DNA of 64,000 nucleotides from Cycas panzhihuaensis (Eukaryota; Cycadophyta), in contig CM041465.1 in the NCBI GenBank assembly GCA_023213395.1, positions 171,561,741-171,625,740 of the forward strand. Direction: 5' to 3'. The position numbers were made by a program, and so were the translations under genes. Numbering within the stretch: position 1 is the first letter of the stretch; every line of letters starts with the position of its first letter. The notes below the pieces were generated by a model. That model searched no databases, was not told the DNA's origin, and worked only from the letters and a program-made list of their open reading frames with translations. Of this stretch, positions 46,531 through 60,940 are shown in pieces.

Positions 46531-47584
46531 ATTCATGTACAATATAAATCTTTATGAAATTATAAGATCTAATGGTAAACTTTAATATCTAGTTCAAATA
46601 AAGTGCAAAATATATTACATAATAGCCTAAAATTAAGCCCACAAAATAAGGATTCTTCTAGAATAGATGAAATTGAATTTTGTGTCCATATGGAAAAGAT
46701 ATAGGCAAAACTATAAATATTGGTGCTAAAATTTCAAGATGGCTCTTTTAATTAAGTTTTAGCCCCTTTGAAAAAGTGAACTTGGTCACTCTATCTCATG
46801 CATATGAGCTCTAGTGGACTTCACTTATAAATAAACTAATGTTTAATATTTATAACCTTGCATTATAAATGATAGAGGAAAAAAATTATATTATACTTAT
46901 GCATTGATTAACTAATAAATGATGGTAGACAATGAGGGTTCAAAGATGTATTTTGAGCTCTATAGAAATCAAATTCATTGGAAATTGTAGAAGGGAATGT
47001 ACCTTTACATTTACTTTAATTTCCCATTTAGAAAAATGAATATTGCTACATGTGGAGGGAGATCCATGTTATTAAACATTATATGGGAAATAATCAAGTG
47101 ACTGATTGAGTGGCCACTTCATAGAGATAATGTCTTCGATAAAATTAGATTATATAATTTGATCATTTAATGGTTAATAGCCATAAGAAATATCAATAGC
47201 TTTGGCTTGAATATGGTATTTGAAACTTGCAAAAATCCCTAAATTATATGGAGACAGCAAAACTTTCCTCACTACTTATCAATTATTAATGAAGCCAAAC
47301 TTTACATCACTTGTATAGTGCCTTATTAAAGTAATTTCAAATCTATTGGCCTTTTAATGTGGCTATATACATTTAAAATCTAAAATCTATACACCATACA
47401 CCATTCTTTGTTTAAGCATTCAAACTAGCATAGAATATATTCTCATTCCTCAACCTCATTATAGTCCTCTCTATAACTGTATTTATTGAATTATTTTTTT
47501 TATCATAACATTCATTTAAATAGTTTATATCAATTCCATAAATATAGCAAGTCAATACAAAACATATTCCTCTACCTTTCCTTA
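46531..47584. other. AT-rich stretch downstream of copia gag, block B
   Basis: Collinear with 12756-13796. No recognisable motif. Confidence 0.4.
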
Positions 47585-48327
47585 AGGTACAGGAGCTTTG
47601 TTATTTCATCTTCCATGAGATCTTCTTCTAGCATTTTCAGAGCTTGAAGCTTAAAATTTTTGAGCTTGAGAATTTTAAGAATATGTATTTACTTGAGGAT
47701 CCAGTCTCCTAAATCTTCCTCTTAAGCATGTTGTTAAGATAAATGGTTGCTTCATATTTTTATTAGAATTTTACTTTCTTTCCTCTTCTATGAGTTGCAT
47801 GGAAAGTAATTGATTAATCATAAGTATAGATAAGTCTTTAATGACTTCTATGGTTGTTGTAATATTCTCAAACTTCTTAGCTTTTGTTACACACCATAGA
47901 ATTTTCTCTACAACTCTTTATTCTAGGACTTGTTCCCTTAGAGCATGTATTTAATTCACTACATCTTTAATTCTAATGATAAAGCCATTGATTAACTCAT
48001 AAGCATATATTCTAAGGCTCTTAAAGTTTCTTCTAGTTGTTTTTAATATTATACTTGTTGTACCATCATAAGCCATTTTAAAAGTATCCCAAACTTGCTT
48101 AGCAATTATTCCACTTGGAAGGCAAGGGTATACTTCTTCTTCTAGATTTGCATAAATAAATTCAGGTGCAAGAGTATTCTTCATTTTATTTTTTGGAGTT
48201 GAAAAACTAAAACCATTTGACACTATGCCTTAAAAACCTATACTAGTTAATGAAATTTGCATACTTATAGACCACCCCAAATAGTTCTTTCCATTATATT
48301 TGGGATAATAAATTTATATGAAGCCAT
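47585..48327 (-). pseudogene. Ty1/copia Gag pseudogene, copy B
   Basis: Minus-strand ATG at 48327 matches the ATG of copy A (14541). The longest surviving frame (47951-48223) carries AKQVWDTFKMAYDG and KNTLAPEFIYANLEEEV. After it, the QRVVEKIL block is recognisable but disrupted. The element's primer-binding site and LTR lie at 49667 and 49679. Confidence 0.8.
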
Positions 48328-48909
48328 TACAAAAGTTCACCTTAAATGAATATAAGACGAGCCACATAGTCACACAGATATGTTAATAAGATGATAGATA
48401 TCCTATCCTAAATTTTAGGACCTCCTTTTGCCTCTTAATCCTTTATAGGATTTAATATATAAATTATAATAAGTTTCTTAATAAAATACTTTACTATAGC
48501 CTTCTAGGGTTTAAAACTCAATTTCCTTAGAGTTAAGAAATAGATTGAAAGATGATGTAGAGGGCGTAAAAGAAAATATTATCTAGTTACAATGTAGGGA
48601 TTTAATATAAAGGCTCCAATTTGGAATAAAAATTCTCCATGAAAATGGAACCAAAATATAATGACTATTTTTTAGACAAGATTCCAAAATTTAGACTCTT
48701 TAGAAAATGGACTCCTAGAACTTAAGATATTAAAGAAAATACATAGGTACCCCTTTATGAAAAATAAAATTGGGTAGATTAGGGTTTAACCCCTCTCAAT
48801 AATTAGTGGTTGGATATATGACACTATTAAGGACTATGACCTAAAGTCACTAAGAGCTAATAGACTCTGAATAGAATTCTAATCTAGCTTAATTTTTTTT
48901 AAATATTGT

Positions 48910-48948
<39 letters not shown>

Positions 48949-49666
48949 TTAAACATTTCACCTACATGTAAAAAATTCTTCCTCAGTCTGCAAAAAAGTT
49001 AAATAAACTCTATAAATAACAGATCAAATGATATTCTCATAGGTGAGGTTGAGCCACTGATGGATCACTCAGTGTAGATTCCTCATATACTTGTAGTGGG
49101 TATAGATAAGTTACACACCACAGAGACTAAATCTCCATGGAGCAACTTAAGATGACATAATCTCTAAAGGTAGAATGACTATGAAAGATGAATCCAAGGG
49201 CATATGTCTCCACACATAGCAGTGAACCAACATAGTTCCATAGATGATTCACACTAGGATGGTCACATAATATGAATTAAAGGCACCATTTAGATAAGAA
49301 GATATATGTCATATGGAGTATAATAAATATAAATGAATTTAAATGATTTCAAATAAGGAGAATATATTTGAATAGATTCTCAAATAGACTTGGAATAACT
49401 CCATAATTAAATAGAAAATGGCTTCAAAATAAAATTGAACAAACTGTAATAGGTATATCTACCAACATACAAACTAAATAATCTTGTATATGCAACTTAT
49501 GATTTCTTTATCAAAATGGATAACACAAATAACTGAATCTATATAGGCACCTCCTCATAATCAATGAACTAGGGTTTCACCTTAACACTGGTAAACTAGT
49601 AAACCTATAAAATAATAGACTTGTAATATATCTTTCTTTTTATCATAGCTCTAATATTTCACTTGA
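48328..49666. other. Leader of copia-type element, block B
   Basis: Collinear with 14542-15885 except for a (TA)n run at 48912-48942 that copy A lacks and a 15-20 bp deletion near 48655. No gene. Confidence 0.45.
48912..48942. repeat. (TA)n microsatellite specific to block B
   Basis: About 30 bp of TA dinucleotide where block A has only tacatatatatt (about 15150). Confidence 0.92.
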
Positions 49667-49678
49667 GCTCTAATACCA
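49667..49678 (-). other. Minus-strand primer-binding site (copy B)
   Basis: Minus strand reads tggtattagagc, one base from the tRNA-Met consensus; the LTR starts at 49679 with tgtagcaaaatg on the plus strand. Confidence 0.7.
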
Positions 49679-50010
49679 TGTAGCAAAATGAAATTGATAG
49701 AAATTAATAATGTACAAATAAAAATAAATAAACACTATGATCATAATGGTACCCTTAAAGTACCTTAGATTAACACTAGAATAATATTATAACTTTATTT
49801 AATATGATATATTAAGTATGTATTTATATTACATAACTTGACTATGCATGGGACCAACAACATAATGCCAACATCAGAGAATAATTAATTACACAAATAT
49901 GCATTGCAACTTTGCCTCATGAAATATGAACCAAACTATTTCAATAATATCAACCACTTAGATCATGTGTGAGAATATTTACATCAACTAATCATGTGTC
50001 AACCATTAAG
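49679..50010 (-). mobile_element. Minus-strand LTR of the copia-type element (copy B)
   Basis: Same as 15898-16230 in block A. The outer boundary is uncertain. Confidence 0.45.
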
Positions 50011-51856
50011 CCACCTAAATTTAATACTACTTGAATATTTTAAAGTTCAATATTCATATGCTCCCTCTTAATGCTTAATTTATAAAACTTCTCAAATGTC
50101 TTTAAAACCATATTAGACCACCTTTTTATCATACCACCTATGAATACCAATAATCAAACTTATCTTCAATATGCTTGTTTTACTACAAGCAAATGTCATA
50201 TTATATTATCTCATCTTACCACCTATAAATCATTAATCAAACATAACAAAAACTTGTTATAACATAAAAAGTTTCTCCTTAAAAAAATATATCTTCTACT
50301 TATAAGTTGCAAAATAAATTGATTAACTAATCAATAAGCCAAATTCACTAATGTCCATATAAAATAACAACCATTTATCAAAATGCATGGTAAAATAACT
50401 TCTATAATTAGTAGTTAACTAAGAAGTATTTCATATATGTGGTTCATCATCTTCTTTAATAATAAACAACATACTTTAAGAATAAGCTAAACTACTTGGA
50501 TAAATAAATATGTTGTAATAAGAGTAGCTTATAATTTTGCATAGATAAATACTTGTAGTTTTCTTTAGTAACCGTCAATAATTTTGCATAGGTAACACTT
50601 GTAGTTTTCTTTAGTAACCAATCTCTCTTAATCGCATCATCAAACCAACAAAACCATAGAGGTATTAACATTATTAAGGAATTTAAAAGTTGTACAATTA
50701 CACTATTATTTTAAGTATCCTAATAAGATAGGTTGGATATGGCAAGATGATGGACATTGTCTATTATACACAGTAAATAGATTTCCTTCCTTTTGCTATA
50801 CTCTAAAAAGGAATTTCTTGGGGATCATACTATAAAGCATAGTGCTATGGTGAATGGACTTTAGTATTATATGGGTGATTTATAAACTCAACATCCATAT
50901 TATTCTTCAAATATGCATATATGTATCATTAGAAATTTGAGGTTGATATCATGTGAGATGAATAGAAAAAAAAAAATATAGTATAAAATACCATATTCAA
51001 ATAATTAAATGATTATATATGTGTGTGTACTTAATAAAGGACTAATAAGAAATAGTTAGAAATACATGAAGATTTGAGAGCTTTAATCACACATATTAAG
51101 AACACTCATATATTCATATATTAAAGGTATTTGCTTGTTTACTCACTTATGAGAAATAATTACATGCATCTAGAAGAATTTATATAAATTTATGTACAAT
51201 AATTTAGAGTACACAACAATACACCACAAAGTAATTAATACATCATTAAGTGGTTACAATGATCACTCACATAATCCATGTATTAAACTTTATCCTCAAC
51301 AATTGACCATAATGTTTTATTCATTGTGATTTATAGAAAATACTTTTTGACTTTGCCAAACAAGTGTGGGACTCCTTCAATTATGCTTCCTTATTTTCTT
51401 CTTAATTTCCATATTAACTCTTCCAATTTAAGGCCCTTAAGCTTCAACATTATTTCTAGATTTTAAGCATGATTTATCAATGTTTATATAAAGAAACAAC
51501 CATCTAGTAGAATATATAGGTAGCCAATCACTACAAATACTAGTTTTTAAGGAAGTTCTTCATATCTATGGTTTATCTACATATATAAATTTTCATGAGT
51601 TATTTATTTATAATCTTTCCATGTATTCACACTTATCATAGTGCATTATAAAAGTAGGCCAAACTACCTAACTAAGCAAATACTAAGCCAAATTTTGTAG
51701 GGCCATAATATTAAAATTATTAACATGTAAGAAATAAGATTAAAATTAATATTTATAAGGTTTTTAACAAAATAGAAATAAATAGTTTGTATATTGATTT
51801 TTGAAAAGCTTTACACCTTTTCTAGGGCAATTAGACTTTTATGTCTAGATTAATTT
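50011..51856. other. AT-rich filler and probable gypsy LTR sequence, block B
   Basis: Collinear with 16231-18074. A candidate LTR start (tgtagggccataatat) lies near 51697; the LTR ends at 51904 before the primer-binding site. No gene. Confidence 0.5.
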
Positions 51857-51868
51857 TTCCTTTAATTA
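51857..51868. other. Empty LINE target site in block B
   Basis: A single ttcctttaatta in continuous sequence (gattaatttttcc...tatctatttttcatc), equivalent to both target-site duplications around the LINE in block A. Confidence 0.92.
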
Positions 51869-51905
51869 TCTATTTTTCATCTAATATGTCTCTACCTTGC
51901 CACAA

Positions 51906-51917
51906 TGGTATTAGAGC
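51906..51917 (+). other. Primer-binding site of plus-strand Ty3/gypsy element (block B)
   Basis: tggtattagagc after ccttgccaca, as at 24454. Confidence 0.75.
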
Positions 51918-53869
51918 TATTTGGGGTTATAATAGAATTACACTGTAGCTATTATAAGTACTACAATTAGAAGAATCCTTAGGTACTAATAGAGATTCCT
52001 AACTTATATTCAAGTACATAGCATAAGAAGAATTTGACCATTGATATGTGATGGATTAGAGCATAAACTTAACATAGTGAATTTAGTGGAGGCAATTGAG
52101 AATATACTAAACTTCCTATAACAATGTTAACATTTCTCTTTTAAAGCATATCACCATTAGAATTAGTAATTGATCCCATAATAGACTCATGAATATAAGA
52201 AGATTTAGGTGAGAAAAACATTAAATTTAGTGATTCGAGGTATAAGATTCCTAGTATGTGCATTAGGTAGGTTCAGTTTGAGTAAGCTTATGACCCTCCA
52301 AAATAACATAACACTGCCTACACTAGAGACTAACCACATCATATAAGACCAAAAGTAAAGCAATGATGAGTTTTTGCAGTATGCTAAACAAATTTTAAAA
52401 AAAAAATCTAGGTTTTAAAAAAATTCCATTTTGAATATTCCATAGAGAAAAACATATTTCTTATTTAAAGTTTTTGAGAATAAAACATGTTTACACATCT
52501 TACAATAATAATTAATCCTAGAGCTAAAATAGACCAAGAATCATCTAGATGAGGGAAAGAGACAATGTTAGAGTAGTATATATAAATGTAATATTCAAGA
52601 AGGATAAAAGAATCATTTTTTACTATTTAAGAAGGAGAAAACACTAGCAAATTTTAAGCAAAATGTCAATGGCTAGAAATGCTAGAGCTTTAATCAAGGA
52701 GTTGTAAGCTTATAATGATTTATTATATCAAAAGGAGGATGGTGCATGCTGAAAAGGTGGAAACTAGCTCAAAATATGGGAAGAATTAAATAACATATGG
52801 GATCCCCTTATCCAAATCAATGATAACATCAACATGATAGAAGAGAAGGATAGCCCAAAGTAAACAAATATAAACACATTGAGATTCCCAAGTGATGATA
52901 GTCATAAATATTCTATCGTCATATGAAATTACCCATCTATTCTATAGATGGAGATATATACATAAATAAATAGCTAATAAAACTATTTAACTTAAGAACA
53001 CTTAGCTTTAAGAAAGCATCAAACCAAGTGGATTTGGTCATCTCTTAATTATAAGGTTTAATCTACATATGGGTGATTAGTAGAAGGATCATCCTAAAAT
53101 ATTCTTCTTCAACTAATTTAATAAAGATTTCTTTAAATACACCAAGGAAAACTAGGGTGATCCATATAAAATATAGTTAACTCATTACTTCTAGAGGAAC
53201 ACAATCATGCTTGAATATATAAAGATGTTTAAAGCATTGTAGATGGAGGCTAGAATTAAATCTCGTAATGGCATGCTGCTTTACTTGAGTAATATGAGGG
53301 TAGAAGCATGAGAAGATGTGTCTTTTTGAGCTGTGGGCACTTTAAAAGGCCGTATAAATGACACAATAGACTAAAAAAAACCAACTCTTCATCCAAACCA
53401 ACTAGATGGCACTCCAAAAGAAGTGATAAATATACATATAATTGAATAAGATAATGTCCAAGACCTTAGGGAGCCTGAATTTACTAGCTTCGAATTTTAG
53501 CTCACTTAAGAGGGAAGATATGGAGAAATCTAAGAAAATAGCATAAGGACTTTATTTTGATTATGGATAAAAATGGGAAAGGTGACACTCATTAGTCTAT
53601 CCCAAACAAAAGCAAGTTCATACTATAAAATTAGAGGATGATCAAGGTGAAGAATTATAGGATGTAGAAGAAAATCTTCTAAAAAATCAATAATATAAAG
53701 AAATTTTGAATACCCAAACCTTAGATGATGGGCATCCTGAAATCTCTATGATTACCATGTTTAGAATCTGATGAACCAATACCATTAAGATTTATGGATC
53801 TTTGAAAATAAATAGTATTAGTATTAATAGGCTTGGGAAACACTCACTACCTTATTAATATTAATATAA
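51918..53869 (+). pseudogene. Decayed Ty3/gypsy gag region (block B)
   Basis: Collinear with 24466-26399. Near 53325-53360 a frame reads RRCVFLSCGHFKRPYK, which resembles a damaged CCHC zinc knuckle and keeps two Cys. The rest is too eroded. Confidence 0.45.
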
Positions 53870-54240
53870 CCAAAAGTTCAAGCCTCTATATGGATAAGAA
53901 GAAGTCTTTCAACATTTTAATATTAGGAGGTAAACTAGGTTACATGCGAAATGGAAGTGAACCATCAATAACTCTAACTAGGTAAGGTGATGATTATTAT
54001 GAACTTCTATACTTTCAATATTAGAGGTTTTGAAGTTGCACTTAGGGTCAAGTGGCTAAAAACCCTAGGTATGTATGGTCATAATCATAATGAGAACTTT
54101 AATTACTTTTATATAAGCGAGTAATTATATCAAGTTTTGGGGATCAGAACACTAAAGATTTCTATTATATTGATTGAAAAGATGATAAAGCATATACTTT
54201 TCTTTACATATTAGTTTATTGAATGAATGTGCCTATACTT
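53870..54240 (+). pseudogene. Ty3/gypsy aspartic-protease remnant (block B)
   Basis: FYTFNIRGFEVALRVKWLKT then LGMYG matches the C-terminal block of gypsy protease better than the copy at 26532. The Met of copy A (ATGGACTTC) is here aatatgaacttc. The catalytic half is not recognised, and no reverse transcriptase follows. Confidence 0.6.
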
Positions 54241-56230
54241 ATCTGATGATAATTTCGACCATGGTTGATGGCTTTATAATTGTCCATACAAGCTCAATGA
54301 GTTAAGGAAAGGCTTCTTAGTACCCCTACAAGACATGTATTATCCTTCTCTTCCTCCTATTTACAATACAAATCTATTTTGTTCTCTTCTTTAGATGTTT
54401 CTTCATTTAAAACTCTTATATTTAAATACATTTTTTATTCTTACTATTATGGTTATTATCATCTCATTTTGGTTTTTGTTTTTATTTTTGTAAACATTCC
54501 ATGTCTAGTGTACAACAAAGTTTACCATGATACTACTTCAAAACTTTATGGCATCGCTAAGAACTTCACAATACTAATTCTTTCATTTCTTTTTTTTTTT
54601 GGCCCACTATTGGTCATGCATTTATGGTACCTAATAAGGTATCAACTCACTTTTCGCATCAAAACCATGGGCTATGTATCAGTTTGGCTTAAAAACCATA
54701 GGCTAATTAATGCCTCTAGCATTAATTATCCCCAAAAGCATGGGTAATTAGCCCATGGTGTTCCTCTAGACTATGGGTCCAAAACCATGGGTCCTAACTC
54801 ATCTATCTTTCTATTTATACCCTCCATTTTTCATTGGAAAAGGGAGATTAATTTCTAACCTGATATGTTATTATTATGCTCCTAAATTTTATGCAAAAAA
54901 CCCATAGCTTTTAAATCTGATTAGTTGAATTCCACTATTAGATTAAGACTTTAATATTAGATATTATTATAGTACTCTTTGGATGGAGTAGAATGTCACT
55001 CGCATCTCCCCTTCACTTGGAATAAGGGTAACACCCCCCACATTACCAAGATTTTCTTCCTTCTTCTAATACTTTATTTACTTACTTTTATGGCATTAAA
55101 TTACCATCTTTTATGCTTGTTATTTGCTCTAATTTTAGTTCTTTTGTATTTGCATACTTAACTTTCTTTGTAGTTGGCATCTTATAGAGGAAAAAATAGG
55201 CTCAATATTGCTTATTAGGATAAAAAAAGGGTGGCAAAATAGCCATTTCTTATGCCCCTCTTTATGCCATTTCCTTTGCTTATTTTAAGTCAATATTTTA
55301 GCTTTAGTTTTCAAGATTTTTCATCTATTTACTATATACTTTGTTAGATACTAATCAATGTAGGTGGAGGGGCTTTCCTAAAGATTTGAGTGCAACTTAG
55401 AGTGTGCTTAGAGTAACTAAAGAAATCTCTTCCTTCTCTTTCATTCATTCAACTCAAACAAATAAAGTGCTTATTAGATAGTCATTATGCTATTAAAATT
55501 ATTTCAGATAGCTATAAAGGTTAGTATATTAATGTAGCTTTTAAATTGACTTCTAACATATTTTATTTTAAACATAATTTTTTTTGTAGTATAGGTCAAT
55601 CTAATAAGTAGAAATATTATTAAAATCTTCCTAGAAATCATTTATAAACACATTTACCTAATCTTATTTTTCATGTATTGGTAATTCAAAAATTTGTGAA
55701 TAAAATTTACTAAAAAAAGGGGTAAAATTAGATATTTGGAATATTATTCTTAGTATTCCTTAAACCTTTCCTTTTATAAATTCAGTTTTGAAAACAAAAA
55801 ACATTTAAAAATATTACTTTATTTCATAGTTTTATTTAACAAAAAGGATTAGGAAAAGAGTTTACACTTATTGTATACTCATTGTTGCCTATTCTTCCCT
55901 TACCTCACATGTAGATTTTCATTAAAAAAGAAAAAAAAGGTTTATTAAAATGATCAGAAAAGAAGGTTTAAAAAGAATATTTCTCTTTTGCATATTACAT
56001 TTGCACTTGCATTTTGGTATGTATCTTTTCAAAGACCTAATGAGGAAGAGATTTGCACCTGTTGTGAGTCTTTGAATATATGGGGCTACACTTATATTTT
56101 TTAGGTTAGATTATTTATTACTTGTATGCAACTAAAATTATATAACTAGTAGTATTTAAATTATTTATTATATTCCCCTCTTAGTCTCTTATAGGTTTTA
56201 GGGTCTTATTCTCCTCTTAGTCTCTTATAT
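54001..56230 (+). repeat. Tandem unit B1 (about 2.2 kb)
   Basis: Runs from gaacttctatactttcaat (54001) to cttatat just before the next gaacttctatactttcaa (56231). Block A has a single copy (26546-28710). The unit end holds a small extra repeat of tattctcctcttagtctctt. Confidence 0.9.
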
Positions 56231-58307
56231 GAACTTCTATACTTTCAAAACACTAAAGATATTTATTGTATTGATTGAAAAGATGATAAAGTATATACTT
56301 TTGTTTACCTGTTGGTTTATTGAATGAATGTGCCCATACTTAGCTTATGATTATTTCGACCATGGTTAATGGCTTTATAATTGTCCATACAAGCTCAATG
56401 TGTTAAGGAAAGACTTCTTAGTACCCGTACAAGACATGTATTATCCTTCTCTTCCTCTTATTAACAATACTAATCTATTTTGTTCTCTTCTTTAGATGTT
56501 TCTTCATTTAAAACTCTTATTTTTAAGTACATTTTTTATTCTTACTATCATGGTTATTATCAACTTATTTTAGTTTTTGTTTTTATTTTTGTAAAAATTC
56601 CATTTCTAGTGTACAACAAAGTTTACCGTGATACTACTTTACAACTTCATGGCATCGCTAAGAACTTCATGATACTAATTCTTTCATTTCTTTTTTTTTG
56701 GCCCACTATTGGTCATGCATTTATGGTACCTAATAAAGCATCAACTCACTTTTCCCATCAAAACCATTAGCTATGTATGGGTTTGGCTTTAAAACCATAG
56801 GCTAATTAATGCCTATAGTATTAATTCTCCTCAAAAGCATGGGTAATTAGCCCATGGTGTTCCTCTAGACTATGGGTCCAAAACCATGGGTCCTAACTCA
56901 TCTATCTTTCTATTTATACCCTCTAGTTTTCATTGGAAAAGGGATATTAATTTCTAAGCTGATATGTTATTATTATGCTACTAAAATTTATGCAAAAAGC
57001 CTATAGCTTTCAAATCTGATTGGTTGAATTCTACTATTAGATTAAGGATTTAATATTAGACATTATTAGAGTACTCTTTGGATGGAGTAGAATGTCACTC
57101 GCATCTCCCCTTCATATAGAATAAGGATAACACCCCCCACATTGCCTATATTTTCTTCCTTCTTCTAATACTTTATTTACTTACTTTTATGGCATTAAAT
57201 TACCCTATTTTATGCTTGTTATTTGCTCTAATTTTAGTTCTTTTGTCTTTACATACTTAACTTTCTTTGTAGTTGGCATCTTATAAAGGAAAAAATAGGC
57301 TCAATATTGCTTATTAGGTTTAAGAAAGGGTGGCAAAATAGCAATTTCTGATGCCCCTCTTTACGCCATTTCCTTTGCTTATTTAAGTCAATATTTTAGC
57401 TTTAGTTTGCAAGATTTTTCATCTATTTACTATAGACTTTGTTAGATACTAATCAATGTAGGTGGAGGAGCTTTCCTAAAGATTTGAATGCAACTTAGAG
57501 TGTGCTTAGAGTAACTAAAGAAATCCCTTCCTTCTCTTTCATTCATTCAACTCAAACAAATAAAGTGCTTATTACACAGTCATTATGCTATCAAAATTAT
57601 CTTAGATAGCTATAAAGATTAGTATCTTAAAGTAGCTTTTAAATTAACTTCTAACATATTTTATTTTAAAGATAAACTTTTTTCAATATAGGTCAATCTA
57701 ATAAGTAGAAATATTATTAAAATTTTCCTAGAAATCATTTATAAACACATTTACCTAATCTTATTTTACATGTATTGGTAATTCAGAAAATTGTGAATAA
57801 AATTTACTAAAAAAATGGGGTCAAATTAGATATTTGGAATATTATTCTTAGTATTCCTTAAACCTTTCCTTTTATAAATTCAGTTTTGAAAACAAAAAAC
57901 ACTTAAAATATTATCTTATTTCATAGTTTTATTTTTAAAAAAGGATTAGGAAAAGAGTTTACACTTATTGTATACTCATTGTTGCCTATTCTTTCCTTAC
58001 CTCACATGTAGGTTTTCATTAAAAAAGAAAAAAAAAAAGGTTTCTTAAGATAATCAGAAAAGAAGGTTTGAAAAGAATATTTCTCTTCTGCATATTACAT
58101 TTTCACTTGCATTTTGGCATGTATCTTTTCAAAGACCTAATGAGGAAGAGGTTTGCACCTACTGTGAGTCTTTCAATATGTGGGGCTACACTTATATTTT
58201 TTAGGTTAGATTATTTATTACTTGTATGCAACTAAAATTATATAACTAGTAGTATTTAAATTATTTATTATATTCTCATCTTAGTCTCTTATAGGTTTTA
58301 GGGTCTT
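56231..58307 (+). repeat. Tandem unit B2 (about 2.1 kb)
   Basis: Second copy of unit B1. It lacks about 130 bp near its start (the equivalent of about 54018-54146, the protease block), so tactttcaa joins directly to aacactaaag. It ends at ttttagggtcttc, the same place where block A has its rearranged junction. Confidence 0.9.
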
Positions 58308-59639
58308 CTTTTTGTTGAAAAGAGGGGATAGTCATCTTTCTGCCTGGGTTTCATTATCATATGAGAAAGATTATTTTATGATTTTAGGCATTAAGTCTCT
58401 AATTTATGTTCTAAATAGGTTGTTAAATGGTGCCTATCTCCACCATCTGTTCATGCATAGGATGTTCATAATTAAGTGAGTTTCATTTATACTATTGATA
58501 ATGATGACCTCTTATATTTCAGCCTCTTTGATCTTGAGGTATATTAGAATTACCAAACTGCATTGCGCTTGTGTGAGTGTTATCATTAGTAGAAGAGTCT
58601 TTATTGACTTATTCATCAGTGAATATATCCTATGGTCTTGATTCCTTTAGATACTCTTATTTTGGATAGTCCTTTTCTTGGTTCTTTTATATTGATTCTA
58701 TTAAGTTAGGTTCATGTTAGAGCCAGGATTAAGATGGGTCAATTCATTTGGGTTGTTATAGTTGCATTAAATGGGCACATAGTTACATAAGTGCTTTTTG
58801 GAAACTCATACTTAATTGATCCCTTTACAATGTAAGGGTTGTTGTTGTGTTGTTTGGCCCTCTGAGGGCATTGGGTATCTTATTTAGTTGATATTATCTT
58901 AGTCTTTGCAGTTGATTTTTAGTTCATCTCCTTGTTTAATTCACAAGTTACCTCATCTGCCTACTTATATTATATATTTTAATTGTTAATTAGTTTTACT
59001 TATTATTTTAATCTCTCTTTATTTTTCTCTTTTTCTAACACATAGCACATACCTATATTTTAGCCTTAGGTCAATATAGAAAACACATTAGGCATCATCC
59101 TTGCACTTGTGTATAAGAGATGCATGAGTACCCTATAGGGAGCATATACTCATACCCCCCCCCAAATTGGATCCTTGTTCATCCTTTAGGTCCATTCTAA
59201 GGTTTTATTTATACGTCCTCTCCTCCTATCTACCTGTGTTCATTAGCAACCATATTGGAGACTCACCAATATAATGTTATCTTTGTATTATATTAATAAT
59301 TCTTCTTCTTTTCCTTATTCAAATCCTTTGAGATAGGGTGAGACTCCATTTAGTTTATAACTCATCTTTATGAGGATCCCTCATATTTATCCTATAGCTT
59401 TAGAGTCTAGATGTATACCATAAGTTTAGACCTTCTTCATTTTTTTCTTCTACTTCTTGTATATGACGATATTCTCATCATCTTAAAGGCCTTCCTCCAT
59501 TTGTCTCTAATCTTTCACATCCGTCTAGTCCTTCACCTATTGAGCACTCCTCAATGGTAGGCTAGATCCAACTTGAGTGGTCTACAAATCCCTTTTAGGC
59601 CCAATAGTTAAACTACTTACAAGAGTTTTACCTAACACA
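58308..59639. other. Probable gypsy leader, no gene seen
   Basis: Unique in the window: block A has lost it. It leads into a Gag-like region on the plus strand. I see no credible primer-binding site or LTR; a C9-10 run lies at 59155-59163. Confidence 0.4.
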
Positions 59640-60940
59640 AGATCTATATCAAGCCCAAGATATATACCAAGCCTACATGTAGGATTGGCCTTAAGTAATT
59701 GATACTTATGTATCACAGGTGCTTTATCAAGAAGGAGTAGATCTTATGTACTATCCATATGAAGTAAATTAGGACCCCACTAAGTCTCTGACATATATCA
59801 TTAGATCCACCACCTAACTCCATGACCTTTCTTAAACCCCAAAGTTAAAACTCAAGCTTTTACTTTGATCAGACCCAAGATGGTAAGTAGGTTCCCAACC
59901 CACTTCAAATATAATCCACTCTATTCGATACTGAAACCATCATTAAAGTATAATACAAAGTAGTTGTAATAATAAATCTTACTTTAGTTTAGGTTTGCTA
60001 TTTATTTGGGATTGTGCCTACATTTGTCTTATTCATTTCCTAACCTCAATAGTAAGTAAGCTCATAATAGTAGACTACTTCCTAACTAGTAGCACCATCT
60101 GCCCCTCCACTTATCCACCCATCCACCCCCAAATTAATAATAGCCCTATTTATAGGTCCTATTTTAATAGTGATGCCCTAATCTATCCCATATGTTTCCC
60201 CACTTATCCCACCAATAAGTGGGCTTCATACATCTTTTCAGTAACTAATAGTTATATGGACTACTCCTATACCTCTAGTTTTTCCTCATCCTCATCCAAT
60301 ATGACTGTTAAGGATGCCTCACCCCCTCCATGTCCCATTCATCCTATCCAACCTATCTCCTAACCTCGGTAACCCTCCTTCATTTTGCCTATGTATATTT
60401 CCTAATAGTGGGGATAAGGTGGGCCTCATCCTCAACCTATATTTAGAGTTAATCCATTTTACCCATATGTATTTGCCCCACTGATTAGAGGCCTATATGG
60501 TTTGAATTCAATTCCACATCCTCCATCTTATCTTTTACCACTTTACCAAATCACATATATTTGTTCTCAAGTATATTGTAGGTCCCTAATCCACCCATGT
60601 TTATTAAGGTCTTAATATCTAGCCTTATTAGACTTGACCTAGGCTTGCACCTATCTTATCTTATATAACTATACCTTAAGGAGTTACTACATAGGTTTGT
60701 GTTCCTTATCAAGCCCCCACCTTTGGTACCTCAATATATAGGGTACCTATTCTATATATACCTAACCCCTATGCCCAAGCAATAACTACTTATCAAGCTA
60801 AAACCATCTCTTAAACTATTCCATCATGCCAAGCCTACCAACAAGTATATACACCTTATGTGCGGAGCCAAACATACCTAGTTTATCCATCATAACAAAT
60901 CTTTTTACTAGTTAATCATCTAGCTTAACTTGGTATACAT
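59640..60940 (+). pseudogene. Tyr/Pro-rich N-terminal part of a Gag-like polyprotein
   Basis: Broken plus-strand frames are rich in Tyr, Gln and Pro: DLYQAQDIYQAYM near 59640, VLYQEGVDLMYYPYE near 59722, NPFYPYVFAPLIRGLYG near 60453 and AYQQVYTPYVRSQTYLVYPS near 60835. A 122-codon frame with many Pro, Tyr and Ser lies at 59995-60363. Such low-complexity leaders precede the capsid domain in some plant LTR-element Gag proteins, and the Gag domain does follow at 60945. The function is unknown and the stops are numerous. Confidence 0.45.
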
